Source of the DNA: an uncultured Bacteroidales bacterium
GTDB lineage: Bacteria; Bacteroidota; Bacteroidia; Bacteroidales; UBA932
Assembly: GCA_905235775.1 (NCBI GenBank)
Contig: CAJOMY010000077.1
Coordinates: forward strand, 13,661 to 21,396
Reading direction: 5' to 3'
DNA: 7,736 bases
In this document: positions 1 through 6,013 of the stretch, piece by piece
How positions within the stretch are numbered: the first letter of the stretch is position 1
Layout: every line of letters begins with the position of its first letter
Program-made: the position numbers and the translations under genes
The notes under the pieces: model-generated
What the model saw: the letters and a program-made list of their open reading frames with translations, nothing else
Databases searched by the model: none
What the model was told of the DNA's origin: nothing

Positions 1-522
1 GCCGAAATACTCACCGCCGGCATGGGTTATTCCAACCTTTCGTGGGACATGCTCGCGTCCGGAACGCCCGACCTGGAGCGCTATTGCCGGGAATATTACG
101 AGCACTACAACGGCCAGTCCGGCAGCTATCGTTCCGGGACCATCGCCCTCGTGGAAAGTGCCCGGCTCCCCGCGCTCGCGGACGCCTTCGCCGCCGTGCT
201 CGACGCACACCGTGACGCGCTGGATCACAACAAGTTGTCCGCCAGCGTCCAGCGTTACTACTACGGCACTTCGCCCCTTATTTTCTTCTACGACCTGCGG
301 GACTTCGCGGCGCAGCTCGGGGCCTCGCCGGACGAGCTCGCCCGGCTCGACGCCGCCCTCGGCGCCGCCGTCCCCGTGCACTACGAGACCCCCACCTTCT
401 TCGACCTCCCGCTCGAGCGCTGCTGCGGCCTCTCCGTGTACATTCCGGACCCCTCGCGCCCGACCCTCAACGACTACTACCGAGCCCTTGGCTGGAACCG
501 GGCCGTGGGGCTGGTTCAATAG
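1..522 (+). CDS. C-terminal part of a clostripain-family (peptidase C11) protein, 5' end outside window
   Basis: The frame is open from base 1, so the first visible ATG (22) is probably internal; 173 residues are visible before the TAG at 520-522. The tail resembles Bacteroidota clostripain-related cysteine peptidases: a GMGY segment near the left edge, a charged helical middle, and a C-terminal CCGLSVYIP strand followed by a DYYRALGW ending. The C11 catalytic His and Cys would lie upstream, so activity cannot be judged. Family members are often secreted or lipoproteins, but the signal region is also outside. It has no visible link to sugar-nucleotide synthesis and is separated from the capsule operon by that operon's own promoter. 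The family call rests on the C-terminal pattern only. Another caspase-fold peptidase or an inactive relative is possible. Confidence 0.7.
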   Translation, partial: AEILTAGMGYSNLSWDMLASGTPDLERYCREYYEHYNGQSGSYRSGTIALVESARLPALADAFAAVLDAHRDALDHNKLSASVQRYYYGTSPLIFFYDLRDFAAQLGASPDELARLDAALGAAVPVHYETPTFFDLPLERCCGLSVYIPDPSRPTLNDYYRALGWNRAVGLVQ

Positions 523-545
523 GGCCCGGCCCGTCCCCAAAACTG

Positions 546-596
546 GCTGATTTGCGGACAGATGCGGCTTGGGATGCGAAATAGCAGCATTTTTTT
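546..596 (+). terminator. possible weak intrinsic terminator after the clostripain-like gene
   Basis: An imperfect stem can form between 546-556 and 577-585 (GCT, ATTT and CG blocks against CG, AAAT and AGC, with two single-base bulges). Its loop is about 20 nt. A run of seven T follows at 590-596. The large loop, the bulges and the 4-nt gap before the T-run make this weak. The T-run overlaps the -33 element of the next promoter. Confidence 0.3.
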
Positions 597-625
597 GGTA
601 GAATCGCGAATAATGTGTATTTTTG
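594..625 (+). promoter_or_regulatory. Bacteroidota-type promoter (TTTG -33, TATTTTTG -7) for the capsule operon
   Basis: TTTG at 594-597 and TATTTTTG at 618-625 match the Bacteroidota primary sigma consensus TTTG / TAnnTTTG exactly. The 20-bp gap is inside the usual 19-21. Transcription should start a few bases after 625, near 630, giving an untranslated leader of roughly 155 nt before the antiterminator gene. The surrounding stretch is AT-rich, unlike the GC-rich genes around it. No inverted repeats flank the element, so I see no sign that it is an invertible promoter of the Bacteroides fragilis capsule type. Confidence 0.72.
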
Positions 626-630
626 TTTTT

Positions 631-658
631 GTATCCTATCCTAAATAGGATAGGGTAC
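631..658 (+). promoter_or_regulatory. strong hairpin at the predicted 5' end of the operon mRNA
   Basis: The arms 631-642 and 647-658 form a 12-bp stem with one G-U pair (634 with 655) around an AAAT loop. The stem begins almost exactly at the transcription start predicted from the promoter. A hairpin at the extreme 5' end could stabilise the mRNA or serve as the recruitment signal for the NusG-like protein encoded just downstream; LoaP, a NusG paralogue, is known to use a leader RNA hairpin. There is no U-run after it, so it is not a terminator. Confidence 0.6.
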
Positions 659-670
659 AAGGATTGCAGA

Positions 671-759
671 CCCGGCTCTTGGATAGGAGCGCGACTGCCG
701 TGCGGGCCGATCCCGCCAATCCGAACCACTGCCCGGCACTGTGACTATACCATGCCGGG
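671..759 (+). promoter_or_regulatory. leader segment with competing inverted repeats upstream of upxY
   Basis: CCCGGCA at 732-738 pairs with TGCCGGG at 753-759 (14-nt loop), just before the coding region. A second CCCGGC at 671-676 could compete for the same right arm. GCGGG 702-706 with CCCGC 712-716 forms a small hairpin between them. TCCTATCC at 634-641 can also pair with GGATAGGA at 681-688 instead of its own hairpin arm. Such exclusive pairings fit a leader whose fold changes during transcription. No folding was computed, and short GC-rich repeats arise easily by chance. Confidence 0.38.
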
Positions 760-786
760 GAGTAGAAGAAATGTCCTCCGCACATC

Positions 787-1344
787 GTGCCCAACCCTCA
801 TCTGATTGAACCATCCCCTGACGGACTCCACTGGTACGCCCTCAAGGTGTTCTACAACCGGGTCGTCTATCTCAAGTCCCTCCTGCCGGCAGGGATGGAG
901 AGTTACGTGCCCGTCCACACCGTCGAGACGCACAAGCAGGGCCGTCTGGCCTACGAAGAGGCGCCGCTCATCCCCTCGCTCCTCTTCGTGCGCTGCACCT
1001 CGGCGTGGCTCGTCAAGTTCAAGCACGAATACGGCGGGGACTTCATGTACTACACCGTCAAGGACCCGGCCGGAAATAACATCCCCGGGCCCATCCGGGA
1101 CGAGGAAATGCGCTCCTTCATCCTGGTGACCTCCGCCGACGCCGGGCGGGGCGTCAAATATTTCGGCGCCGACGCGCCGGAATATCACACGGGCGACCGC
1201 GTGCGCGTGACCGACGGCATCTACAAAGGCGCCGAAGGCTACATCAAGCGCATCAAGAAGGACCGCAAGCTCATCGTCGCCGTCACCGGCGTCGCCGTCG
1301 TCGCGGTCAGCTACATCCATCCGGATTTTCTGGAGAAAATTTAA
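787..1344 (+). CDS. upxY: UpxY-like NusG-family transcription antiterminator
   Basis: A 185-residue protein with the NusG/RfaH/UpxY layout. The NGN domain opens with HWYALKVFYNR (residues 15-25) and includes IPSLLFVR (62-69). A C-terminal KOW domain begins at TGDRVRV (135-141) and ends in SYIHPDFLEKI. In Bacteroides, UpxY proteins are the first gene of each capsule operon and stop premature termination in their own leader, letting polymerase cross long operons. Its place here, first after a promoter and a structured leader, fits that role. The start is a GTG: the frame is open only back to 766, with no in-frame ATG before the NGN domain. An AGAAGAA tract lies upstream, but its nearest ATG (771) is in another frame and ends at 809. 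The kinase gene starts 3 nt after the stop, so the two are very likely cotranscribed. Confidence 0.85.
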   Translation: MPNPHLIEPSPDGLHWYALKVFYNRVVYLKSLLPAGMESYVPVHTVETHKQGRLAYEEAPLIPSLLFVRCTSAWLVKFKHEYGGDFMYYTVKDPAGNNIPGPIRDEEMRSFILVTSADAGRGVKYFGADAPEYHTGDRVRVTDGIYKGAEGYIKRIKKDRKLIVAVTGVAVVAVSYIHPDFLEKI

Positions 1345-1347
1345 CCC

Positions 1348-2526
1348 ATGCTCTGCGAAACGAGATTCAACGAGATTTACGGCCGTGATCCCGAGGGGGT
1401 TGCGTTCTGTCCCTACCGCATTTGCCCCATCGGGGCGCATTCGGATCACAACCTGGGCAAGATCACCGGTTTCGCCATCGACAAAGGCATCCATATCGCC
1501 TTCGCCCCCAAGCAGAACGGCGTCGTCGAAATGGCCTCGCTGCAATTCCCCAAGCGGGCGCAGTGGCACATCGACTCCGTTCCTGCGAAAAAAGCGGACG
1601 ACTGGGCGGACTACCTGCGAGGTGCCACGTGGGCGCTGGAGAAGCATCACAAACTTCGCGTTGGCGTCTGCGGTGTGATCGAAGGGTCCCTGCCCATCGG
1701 CGGACTGAGCAGTTCCGCCGCCGTGATCATTTCCTTCCTGGAAGCCCTCTGCCGCGTGAACGACATCCGGCTGAGCAGGCAGGAAATCATTGACACCGCC
1801 TACGACGCCGAACTGAACTACGTCGGCGTCAGCGTGGGTAAGCTGGACCAGAGTTGCGAGGTGCTGGGCAGAAAGAATCATCTCCTCTACCTGGACACGA
1901 AGGACGGCGGCTACGAACTCATACCCGTGCACCCGTCGATGAAGCCTTACAAGATCGCGGTTTTCTTCTCCGGACTGGAGCGCAGCCTCGCGGGGTCGAA
2001 GTACAACATGCGCGTGGACGAGCTCCGTGCGGGCGTGTACGCCCTGCAGGCCTTTGCCGGCATGGAGTACGGCAAGTTCGGCGAAGCCATGGCGCGCAAC
2101 GTCCCGCGGGAGGTGTACGAGCAGTACAAGGACCGCCTGCCGGTCCCCTGGGCCCGCCGCTGCGAACACTGGTACACGGAGTTCGAGCGCGTGGAGCAGG
2201 GCGCGGAAGCCTGGCGCCGCGGCGACATCGAGACCTACGGTCGGCTCTCCTTCGAGTCCGGCTGGAGCAGCATCCACAACTGGGAGTCCGGCGCCCCGGA
2301 GCAAATCCGGCTCTATGAGATCATGACGCAGACGGACGGCATTTACGGCGGGCGCTTCAGCGGCGCGGGCTTCAAGGGCTGCTGCATGGCGCTCATCGAC
2401 CCGGCCTACGAGGAATCGATCTCACGGGAGGTGACGGACGCCTACTTGAAATCATTCCCGGAGATGGCTGGGAAATATGAAGTTTTTATTTGCGAGAGCG
2501 CAGACGGCGCCAACCTGTCATTCTGA
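1348..2526 (+). CDS. GHMP-family sugar-1-kinase, galacturonokinase-like
   Basis: A 392-residue cytoplasmic kinase of the galactokinase group. The N-terminal sugar-binding signature reads PYRICPIGAHSDHNLG (22-37). Classical galactokinases have GEHTDY here; plant galacturonokinase has Ala in place of Glu and the same PYRICP lead-in, as I recall it. The ATP-binding GHMP loop is PIGGLSSSAA (116-125). The likely catalytic Asp is D167 in GKLDQS, and the C-terminal glycine motif is GGRFSGAGFKGC (334-345). The expected reaction is phosphorylation of a hexose or hexuronic acid at C1, most likely galacturonate to galacturonate 1-phosphate; substrate is inferred from motif resemblance. The next gene, a nucleotidyltransferase, would be the natural partner. 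The last residues, LSF, and the TGA stop come from a dispersed repeat (2516-2542), so the original C-terminus may have differed slightly. Plain galactokinase is the alternative. Confidence 0.82.
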   Translation: MLCETRFNEIYGRDPEGVAFCPYRICPIGAHSDHNLGKITGFAIDKGIHIAFAPKQNGVVEMASLQFPKRAQWHIDSVPAKKADDWADYLRGATWALEKHHKLRVGVCGVIEGSLPIGGLSSSAAVIISFLEALCRVNDIRLSRQEIIDTAYDAELNYVGVSVGKLDQSCEVLGRKNHLLYLDTKDGGYELIPVHPSMKPYKIAVFFSGLERSLAGSKYNMRVDELRAGVYALQAFAGMEYGKFGEAMARNVPREVYEQYKDRLPVPWARRCEHWYTEFERVEQGAEAWRRGDIETYGRLSFESGWSSIHNWESGAPEQIRLYEIMTQTDGIYGGRFSGAGFKGCCMALIDPAYEESISREVTDAYLKSFPEMAGKYEVFICESADGANLSF

Positions 2527-2542
2527 ACGAAGCGAAGAATCT
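2516..2542. repeat. HSERSEES repeat, half-unit, at the kinase/nucleotidyltransferase junction
   Basis: A 27-bp copy that begins TGTCATTCTGA and ends GAAGAATCT. It differs by a single base (A for G at 2527) from the core inside ugd (3859-3885). It contains the TGA stop codon of the kinase (2524-2526) and ends exactly one base before the ATG of the next gene (2543). It thus makes up the end of one gene and the whole intergenic spacer. In a different frame it reads CHSERSEES. Confidence 0.85.
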
Positions 2543-3271
2543 ATGAAGTGCCTGATCCTTGCCGCCGGCTACGCCACCCGGCTCTATCCCCTCACGGAGA
2601 ATTTCCCGAAACCCCTGCTTGAGGTTGCGGGCAAGCCCATCCTGGATTGGCTGATTGACGACCTGGACCGCTGTGGCGGCGTGGATGAATACATCGTCGT
2701 CACGAACCACAAGTTCGCCGACATCTTCCAGCAATGGGCCGACGGCCATACCCTCCCCATCACGGTCTTGGACGACGGCACATCGACCAACGACACCCGC
2801 CTCGGAGCTGTGCGCGACATCCGGTTCGCGATTGATCAGTGCGGCATCGACGACGACCTTCTCGTGATGGCCGGTGACAACCTGCTGGATTTCAGTCTCG
2901 TTGGTTTTCTGTATTACGCGTATCAGAAAAAGGCTTCTTGTGTGATGTGCTACCACGAGCCGGACGAAGTGCGGCTGCGCCGGAGCGGCGTTGCCGAACT
3001 GGATGCGGACAAGCGGCTGCTGTCGCTGGCCGAAAAGCCGGCGGAGCCCAAAAGCCATTGGTGCGTGCCGGCGTTCTACTGCTTCACGGCGCAGGACGTG
3101 AAGCTAGTCGGGAAGGCCATTGAGGAAGGCTGCGGCACCGATGCCCCGGGCAGTTTCATCGCCTGGCTCTGCCAACGGACGGAGATGTTCGCCTGGCCGA
3201 TGCCCGGCCGCCGATACGACATCGGCAACCTGGAAAGTTACAACGAAGTCAAAAAGATATTTGAAAAATGA
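2543..3271 (+). CDS. sugar-1-phosphate nucleotidyltransferase (NTP_transferase family)
   Basis: A 242-residue enzyme that should activate a sugar 1-phosphate with an NTP. The nucleotide-binding start is AAGYATRLYP (7-16), with Lys23 in FPKPLLEV. The metal-binding Asp is probably D112 in AGDNLLDF, and YDIGNLESY (225-233) marks the C-terminal end of the fold. It is shorter than RmlA (about 290) and lacks left-handed beta-helix repeats, so it is a single-domain pyrophosphorylase. I prefer the ATG at 2543. A longer frame from 2477 would add 22 residues encoded by the kinase tail and the repeat, placed before the conserved MKCLILAAG start. Following the kinase, it could convert galacturonate 1-phosphate to UDP-galacturonate; neither the base nor the sugar can be read from sequence. 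Its stop overlaps the ugd start by 4 nt (ATGA). Confidence 0.85.
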   Translation: MKCLILAAGYATRLYPLTENFPKPLLEVAGKPILDWLIDDLDRCGGVDEYIVVTNHKFADIFQQWADGHTLPITVLDDGTSTNDTRLGAVRDIRFAIDQCGIDDDLLVMAGDNLLDFSLVGFLYYAYQKKASCVMCYHEPDEVRLRRSGVAELDADKRLLSLAEKPAEPKSHWCVPAFYCFTAQDVKLVGKAIEEGCGTDAPGSFIAWLCQRTEMFAWPMPGRRYDIGNLESYNEVKKIFEK

Positions 3272-4611
3272 AGATTGCAGTTGCAGGAACCGGATACGTC
3301 GGCCTGAGCATCGCCACGTTGCTCTCGCAGCGCCACGAGGTGGTGGCCGTGGACGTGATCCCGGAGAAAGTGGAGAAGATCAACCAAAAGATGTCGCCCA
3401 TCCAGGACGAGTATATCGAGAAGTATCTGGCGGAGAAGCCGCTGAACTTGGTGGCGACGCTGGACGGTCGTGCGGCCTACCGCGACGCCGATTTCGTGGT
3501 GATCGCGGCGCCGACCAACTACGATCCGAAGAAGAATTTCTTCGACACCTCGCACGTGGAGGAGGTGATCAGCCTGGTGCTGGAGGCGAATCCGGACGCG
3601 GTGATGGTGATCAAGTCGACCGTCCCGGTGGGGTACACGAAGTCCGTCCGGGAGAAGTTCAGCTACCGCGAGCGACTTGCCGACGGCTGCTTCCGGGTTG
3701 TCGTCCCGAAGATCATTTTCGCGCCGGAGTTCCTCCGCGAGAGCAAGGCGCTCTACGACAACCTCTACCCTTCGCGGATTATTGTCGGGTACGACGAAAG
3801 CAGATCCTTCGTCGCTAACGCTCATCAGGCCGACAGTCGTCATTCTGAGGGCTCCTCCTGTCATTCTGAGCGAAGCGAAGAATCTCTTTCGGCCGCGGCG
3901 CACAAATTTGCGGAGATGATCAAGGAAGCCGCGCTGAACGACCCGCAGGTGCTGCTGATGGGCAGCACGGAGGCGGAGGCTGTGAAGTTGTTCGCCAATA
4001 CCTACCTGGCGCTGCGGGTCAGCTTCTTCAACGAACTGGACACCTACGCGGAGATGAAGGGCCTCGACACGCAGGCGATTATCGACGGCGTGTGCCTGGA
4101 TCCGCGCATCGGTGCGCATTACAACAATCCGTCTTTCGGCTACGGCGGCTACTGCCTCCCGAAGGACACCAAGCAGCTGCTCGCGAACTTCAACGACGTG
4201 CCGGAGAACCTCATCAAGGCCATCGTGGACTCCAACCGCACCCGCAAGGACTACATTGCCGACCGCGTGCTGGAGCGCGCCGGATACTACAGCGCCAACA
4301 GCGCGTACGACACGGCCAAGGAGCACGAAGTTGTGGTGGGCGTGTACCGCCTCACGATGAAGTCCAACTCCGACAACTTCCGCCAGTCGGCCATCCAGGG
4401 CATCATGAAACGCATTAAGGCCAAGGGCGCAAAGGTCATCGTCTATGAGCCCGCGCTCGAGGACGGCACGACCTTCTTCGGCTCCCGCGTGGTCAACGAC
4501 CTGGCCGCCTTCAAGGCCCAGTCCCACGCCATCATCGCCAACCGCTACGACCCCGCCCTCGACGATGTCGCGGACAAAGTTTATACAAGGGATATTTTCA
4601 AGAGAGACTGA
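3268..4611 (+). CDS. ugd: UDP-glucose 6-dehydrogenase with an in-frame repeat insertion
   Basis: Oxidises UDP-glucose to UDP-glucuronate with two NAD+. The Rossmann motif GTGYVGLS is at 7-14, and KSTVPVGYT and FAPEFLRESKALYDN form the usual core. The catalytic Cys is C296 in GYGGYCLPKDTKQL, with the UDP-binding C-terminal domain after it. The length, 447 residues, exceeds the roughly 390 of E. coli Ugd. Much of the excess is a segment at about 178-207 that includes HSEGSSCHSERSEES and is encoded by repeat DNA (3802-3885). It lies between the IIVGYDE strand and the AAAHKFAEMIKEA helix, outside both catalytic motifs, so the enzyme may tolerate it. The rest of the frame is intact and all key residues remain. 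The gene overlaps its neighbours on both sides (ATGA upstream, TGATG downstream), and with the next gene it gives UDP-galacturonate. Confidence 0.92.
   Translation: MKIAVAGTGYVGLSIATLLSQRHEVVAVDVIPEKVEKINQKMSPIQDEYIEKYLAEKPLNLVATLDGRAAYRDADFVVIAAPTNYDPKKNFFDTSHVEEVISLVLEANPDAVMVIKSTVPVGYTKSVREKFSYRERLADGCFRVVVPKIIFAPEFLRESKALYDNLYPSRIIVGYDESRSFVANAHQADSRHSEGSSCHSERSEESLSAAAHKFAEMIKEAALNDPQVLLMGSTEAEAVKLFANTYLALRVSFFNELDTYAEMKGLDTQAIIDGVCLDPRIGAHYNNPSFGYGGYCLPKDTKQLLANFNDVPENLIKAIVDSNRTRKDYIADRVLERAGYYSANSAYDTAKEHEVVVGVYRLTMKSNSDNFRQSAIQGIMKRIKAKGAKVIVYEPALEDGTTFFGSRVVNDLAAFKAQSHAIIANRYDPALDDVADKVYTRDIFKRD
3802..3885. repeat. composite HSERSEES repeat inside ugd
   Basis: Three pieces of the family lie head to tail. 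Positions 3802-3835 begin AGATCCTTCG and match the right half of the unit at 5034-5088. Positions 3839-3849 are a truncated left half (GTCATTCTGAG). Positions 3859-3885 are a full 27-bp left half. The total length keeps the ugd frame open with no stop. The arrangement suggests two insertions, or one insertion followed by internal rearrangement. Confidence 0.85.
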
Positions 4612-5771
4612 TGAAGACAATTTTGGTGACCGGCTCGGCCGGGTTTATCGGTGCCAATCTGGTGCTTCGGCTCCTGAAGGAGGGGTTCGGGGGCGAGGCG
4701 GTGCGCATTGTCGGCCTCGACAACCTCAATGACTACTATGATCCATCGCTGAAGGAGTACCGCTTGCGGAAAGTAGAAGCCGCCGTGCAGGATGCGACCG
4801 CCTCCGCAAAACAGAATAGCCCTGCAGGTAGTCCCGCGTACACCTTCGTCAAGGGCGACCTCGCCGACAAGGCGCTGATTGACCGGCTCTTCTCCGAGAA
4901 CCGGTTCGACATCGTCGTGAACCTGGCCGCCCAGGCCGGCGTCCGCTACAGCATCGAGAACCCGGATGCCTACATCCAGAGCAACGTCATCGGCTTCTAC
5001 AACATTCTGGAGGCCTGCCGACATTCCTATGACTGTCATTCTGAGCGCAGCGAAGAATCTAGATCCTTCGGCAAGCCTCAAGATGACAAGGATGGGTATA
5101 GAGGCGTCCAGCACCTGGTCTATGCTTCCTCTTCAAGCGTCTATGGCGGCAACAAGAAGGTCCCGTTCGCCGTCGAGGACCGCGTGGACAACCCGGTGAG
5201 CCTATATGCAGCGACCAAGAAGAGCAACGAGCTCTTCGCCCACTGCTACGCGAAGTTGTACAACATCCCGACCACGGGCCTGCGCTTCTTCACGGTCTAT
5301 GGCCCCGCCGGGCGCCCGGACATGGCCTACTTCGGCTTCACGAACAAGTTGCTCGCCGGCAAGACCATCCAGATCTACAACTACGGCAACTGCCGCCGCG
5401 ACTTCACCTACGTGGACGATATCGTCGAGGGCATCGTGCGCGTGATGGCCAAAGCGCCGGCCAAGCGCGACGGTGAGGACGGCTTGCCCGTCCCGCCGTA
5501 CGCCGTCTATAACATCGGCGGCGGCCGGCCGGAGAACCTGCTGGACTTCGTGAATATCCTCCAGGAGGAACTCCTTCGCGCGGGCGTCCTGCCTGCCGAC
5601 TATGATTTCGAGGCCCATAAGGAGCTCGTCCCGATGCAGCCGGGCGATGTCCCGACCACCTATGCCGACGCCTCCGCCCTCGAGCGCGACTTCGGCTTCA
5701 CCCCGCGGATCACCCTTCGCGAGGGGCTCCGGAAGTTTGCGGAGTGGTATAAGGAATATTACGGATCATGA
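4611..5771 (+). CDS. UDP-glucuronate 4-epimerase (extended SDR) with an in-frame repeat insertion
   Basis: A 386-residue NAD-dependent epimerase that should convert UDP-glucuronate to UDP-galacturonate. The NAD-binding motif TGSAGFIG is at 7-14. LDNLNDYYDPSLKEYRL is typical of glucuronate 4-epimerases rather than GalE. The catalytic region is YASSSSVYGG followed by Y199-x3-K203 (YAATK). RFFTVYGPAGRPDMA and NYGNCRRDFTYVDD are conserved substrate-pocket segments. A block starting at C142, reading CHSERSEESRSFGKPQDD, is encoded by a 55-bp palindromic repeat and sits between NILEACRHS and GVQHLVYASS, just before the catalytic serine strand. Bacterial relatives normally run near 340-360 residues. 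The frame is intact, so a working enzyme with an extra surface loop is likely but unproven. The start shares one base with the ugd stop, and the stop overlaps the rfbA remnant (ATGA). Confidence 0.9.
   Translation: MKTILVTGSAGFIGANLVLRLLKEGFGGEAVRIVGLDNLNDYYDPSLKEYRLRKVEAAVQDATASAKQNSPAGSPAYTFVKGDLADKALIDRLFSENRFDIVVNLAAQAGVRYSIENPDAYIQSNVIGFYNILEACRHSYDCHSERSEESRSFGKPQDDKDGYRGVQHLVYASSSSVYGGNKKVPFAVEDRVDNPVSLYAATKKSNELFAHCYAKLYNIPTTGLRFFTVYGPAGRPDMAYFGFTNKLLAGKTIQIYNYGNCRRDFTYVDDIVEGIVRVMAKAPAKRDGEDGLPVPPYAVYNIGGGRPENLLDFVNILQEELLRAGVLPADYDFEAHKELVPMQPGDVPTTYADASALERDFGFTPRITLREGLRKFAEWYKEYYGS
5034..5088. repeat. complete palindromic HSERSEES unit inside the epimerase gene
   Basis: This is the fullest copy in the window. 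The left half 5034-5060 begins TGTCATTCTGAG and ends GAAGAATCT. The right half 5061-5088 begins AGATCCTTCG and ends GATGACA. The right half, reverse-complemented, matches about 20 of the 27 left-half positions, giving a long imperfect hairpin centred on TCTAGA (5058-5063). It reads through in frame with the epimerase. Confidence 0.88.
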
Positions 5772-5914
5772 AAGGAATTGTTCTGGCCGGAGGCTCCGGC
5801 ACGCGGCTTTACCCGATCACCAAGTGCGTCAGCAAGCAGCTGCTGCCCATCTACGACAAGCCGATGGTGAAGAACCAGTATGGGCAGTATCTGATGAAGG
5901 TGGCGGAGGAATAA
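5768..5914 (+). pseudogene. rfbA: internally deleted rfbA (glucose-1-phosphate thymidylyltransferase) remnant
   Basis: The frame encodes only 48 residues. Residues 1-33 are the RfbA N-terminus: MKGIVLAGGSGTRLYP, then SKQLLPIYDKPM. Residues 34-48 (VKNQYGQYLMKVAEE) match the extreme C-terminal KNQYGQYL tail of Bacteroidota RfbA proteins. RfbA is normally about 290 residues, so some 240 residues are missing, including the metal-binding Asp and the sugar-binding region. The remnant cannot be active. The join is at or near the CCGATG encoding PM (5861-5866). An intact rfbA would make dTDP-glucose for the dTDP-rhamnose branch. Its ATGA overlap with the epimerase shows it was once part of the operon. 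No rfbB, rfbC or rfbD follows. Confidence 0.8.
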
Positions 5915-6013
5915 CTCGATTTGTTCAAGTCATCATTCGCCGGATTTAAACCATTCTTGTTAAGTTGTTGAAGAGCTTTTGCATTTTAGTAATATTCTAT
6001 ATAAAGCTAACCA

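Noticed and set aside
594..658. Invertible (phase-variable) promoter as in Bacteroides fragilis capsule loci
   Set aside because: No pair of inverted repeats flanks the promoter; the only nearby palindrome is the short leader hairpin downstream of it.
623..805. 60-residue frame through the leader starting at TTG 623
   Set aside because: It begins inside the -7 promoter element and has no family resemblance; its span is explained by the structured leader.
771..809. Small 12-codon ATG frame overlapping the UpxY start, as a leader peptide
   Set aside because: It has a purine-rich tract ahead of it but no recognisable sequence or codon run, and such short frames are common by chance.
745..2304. 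Long minus-strand open frame of 519 codons opposite upxY and the kinase
   Set aside because: It is a shadow of the GC-rich + strand genes: valine-, alanine- and arginine-rich with no domain pattern, while the + strand carries clear motifs.
2477..2542. Longer start for the nucleotidyltransferase, adding 22 residues ending in HSERSEES
   Set aside because: The extra residues are encoded by the kinase tail in another frame and by repeat DNA; the conserved family start MKCLILAAG begins exactly at 2543.
3238..4620. Long minus-strand open frame opposite ugd
   Set aside because: Shadow frame; its FFASLRMT stretch is simply the reverse reading of the repeat.
2516..5088. CRISPR array or attachment sites
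   Set aside because: The repeats are three irregularly spaced copies more than 1 kb apart within genes, with no spacers of even length and no cas genes or integrase.
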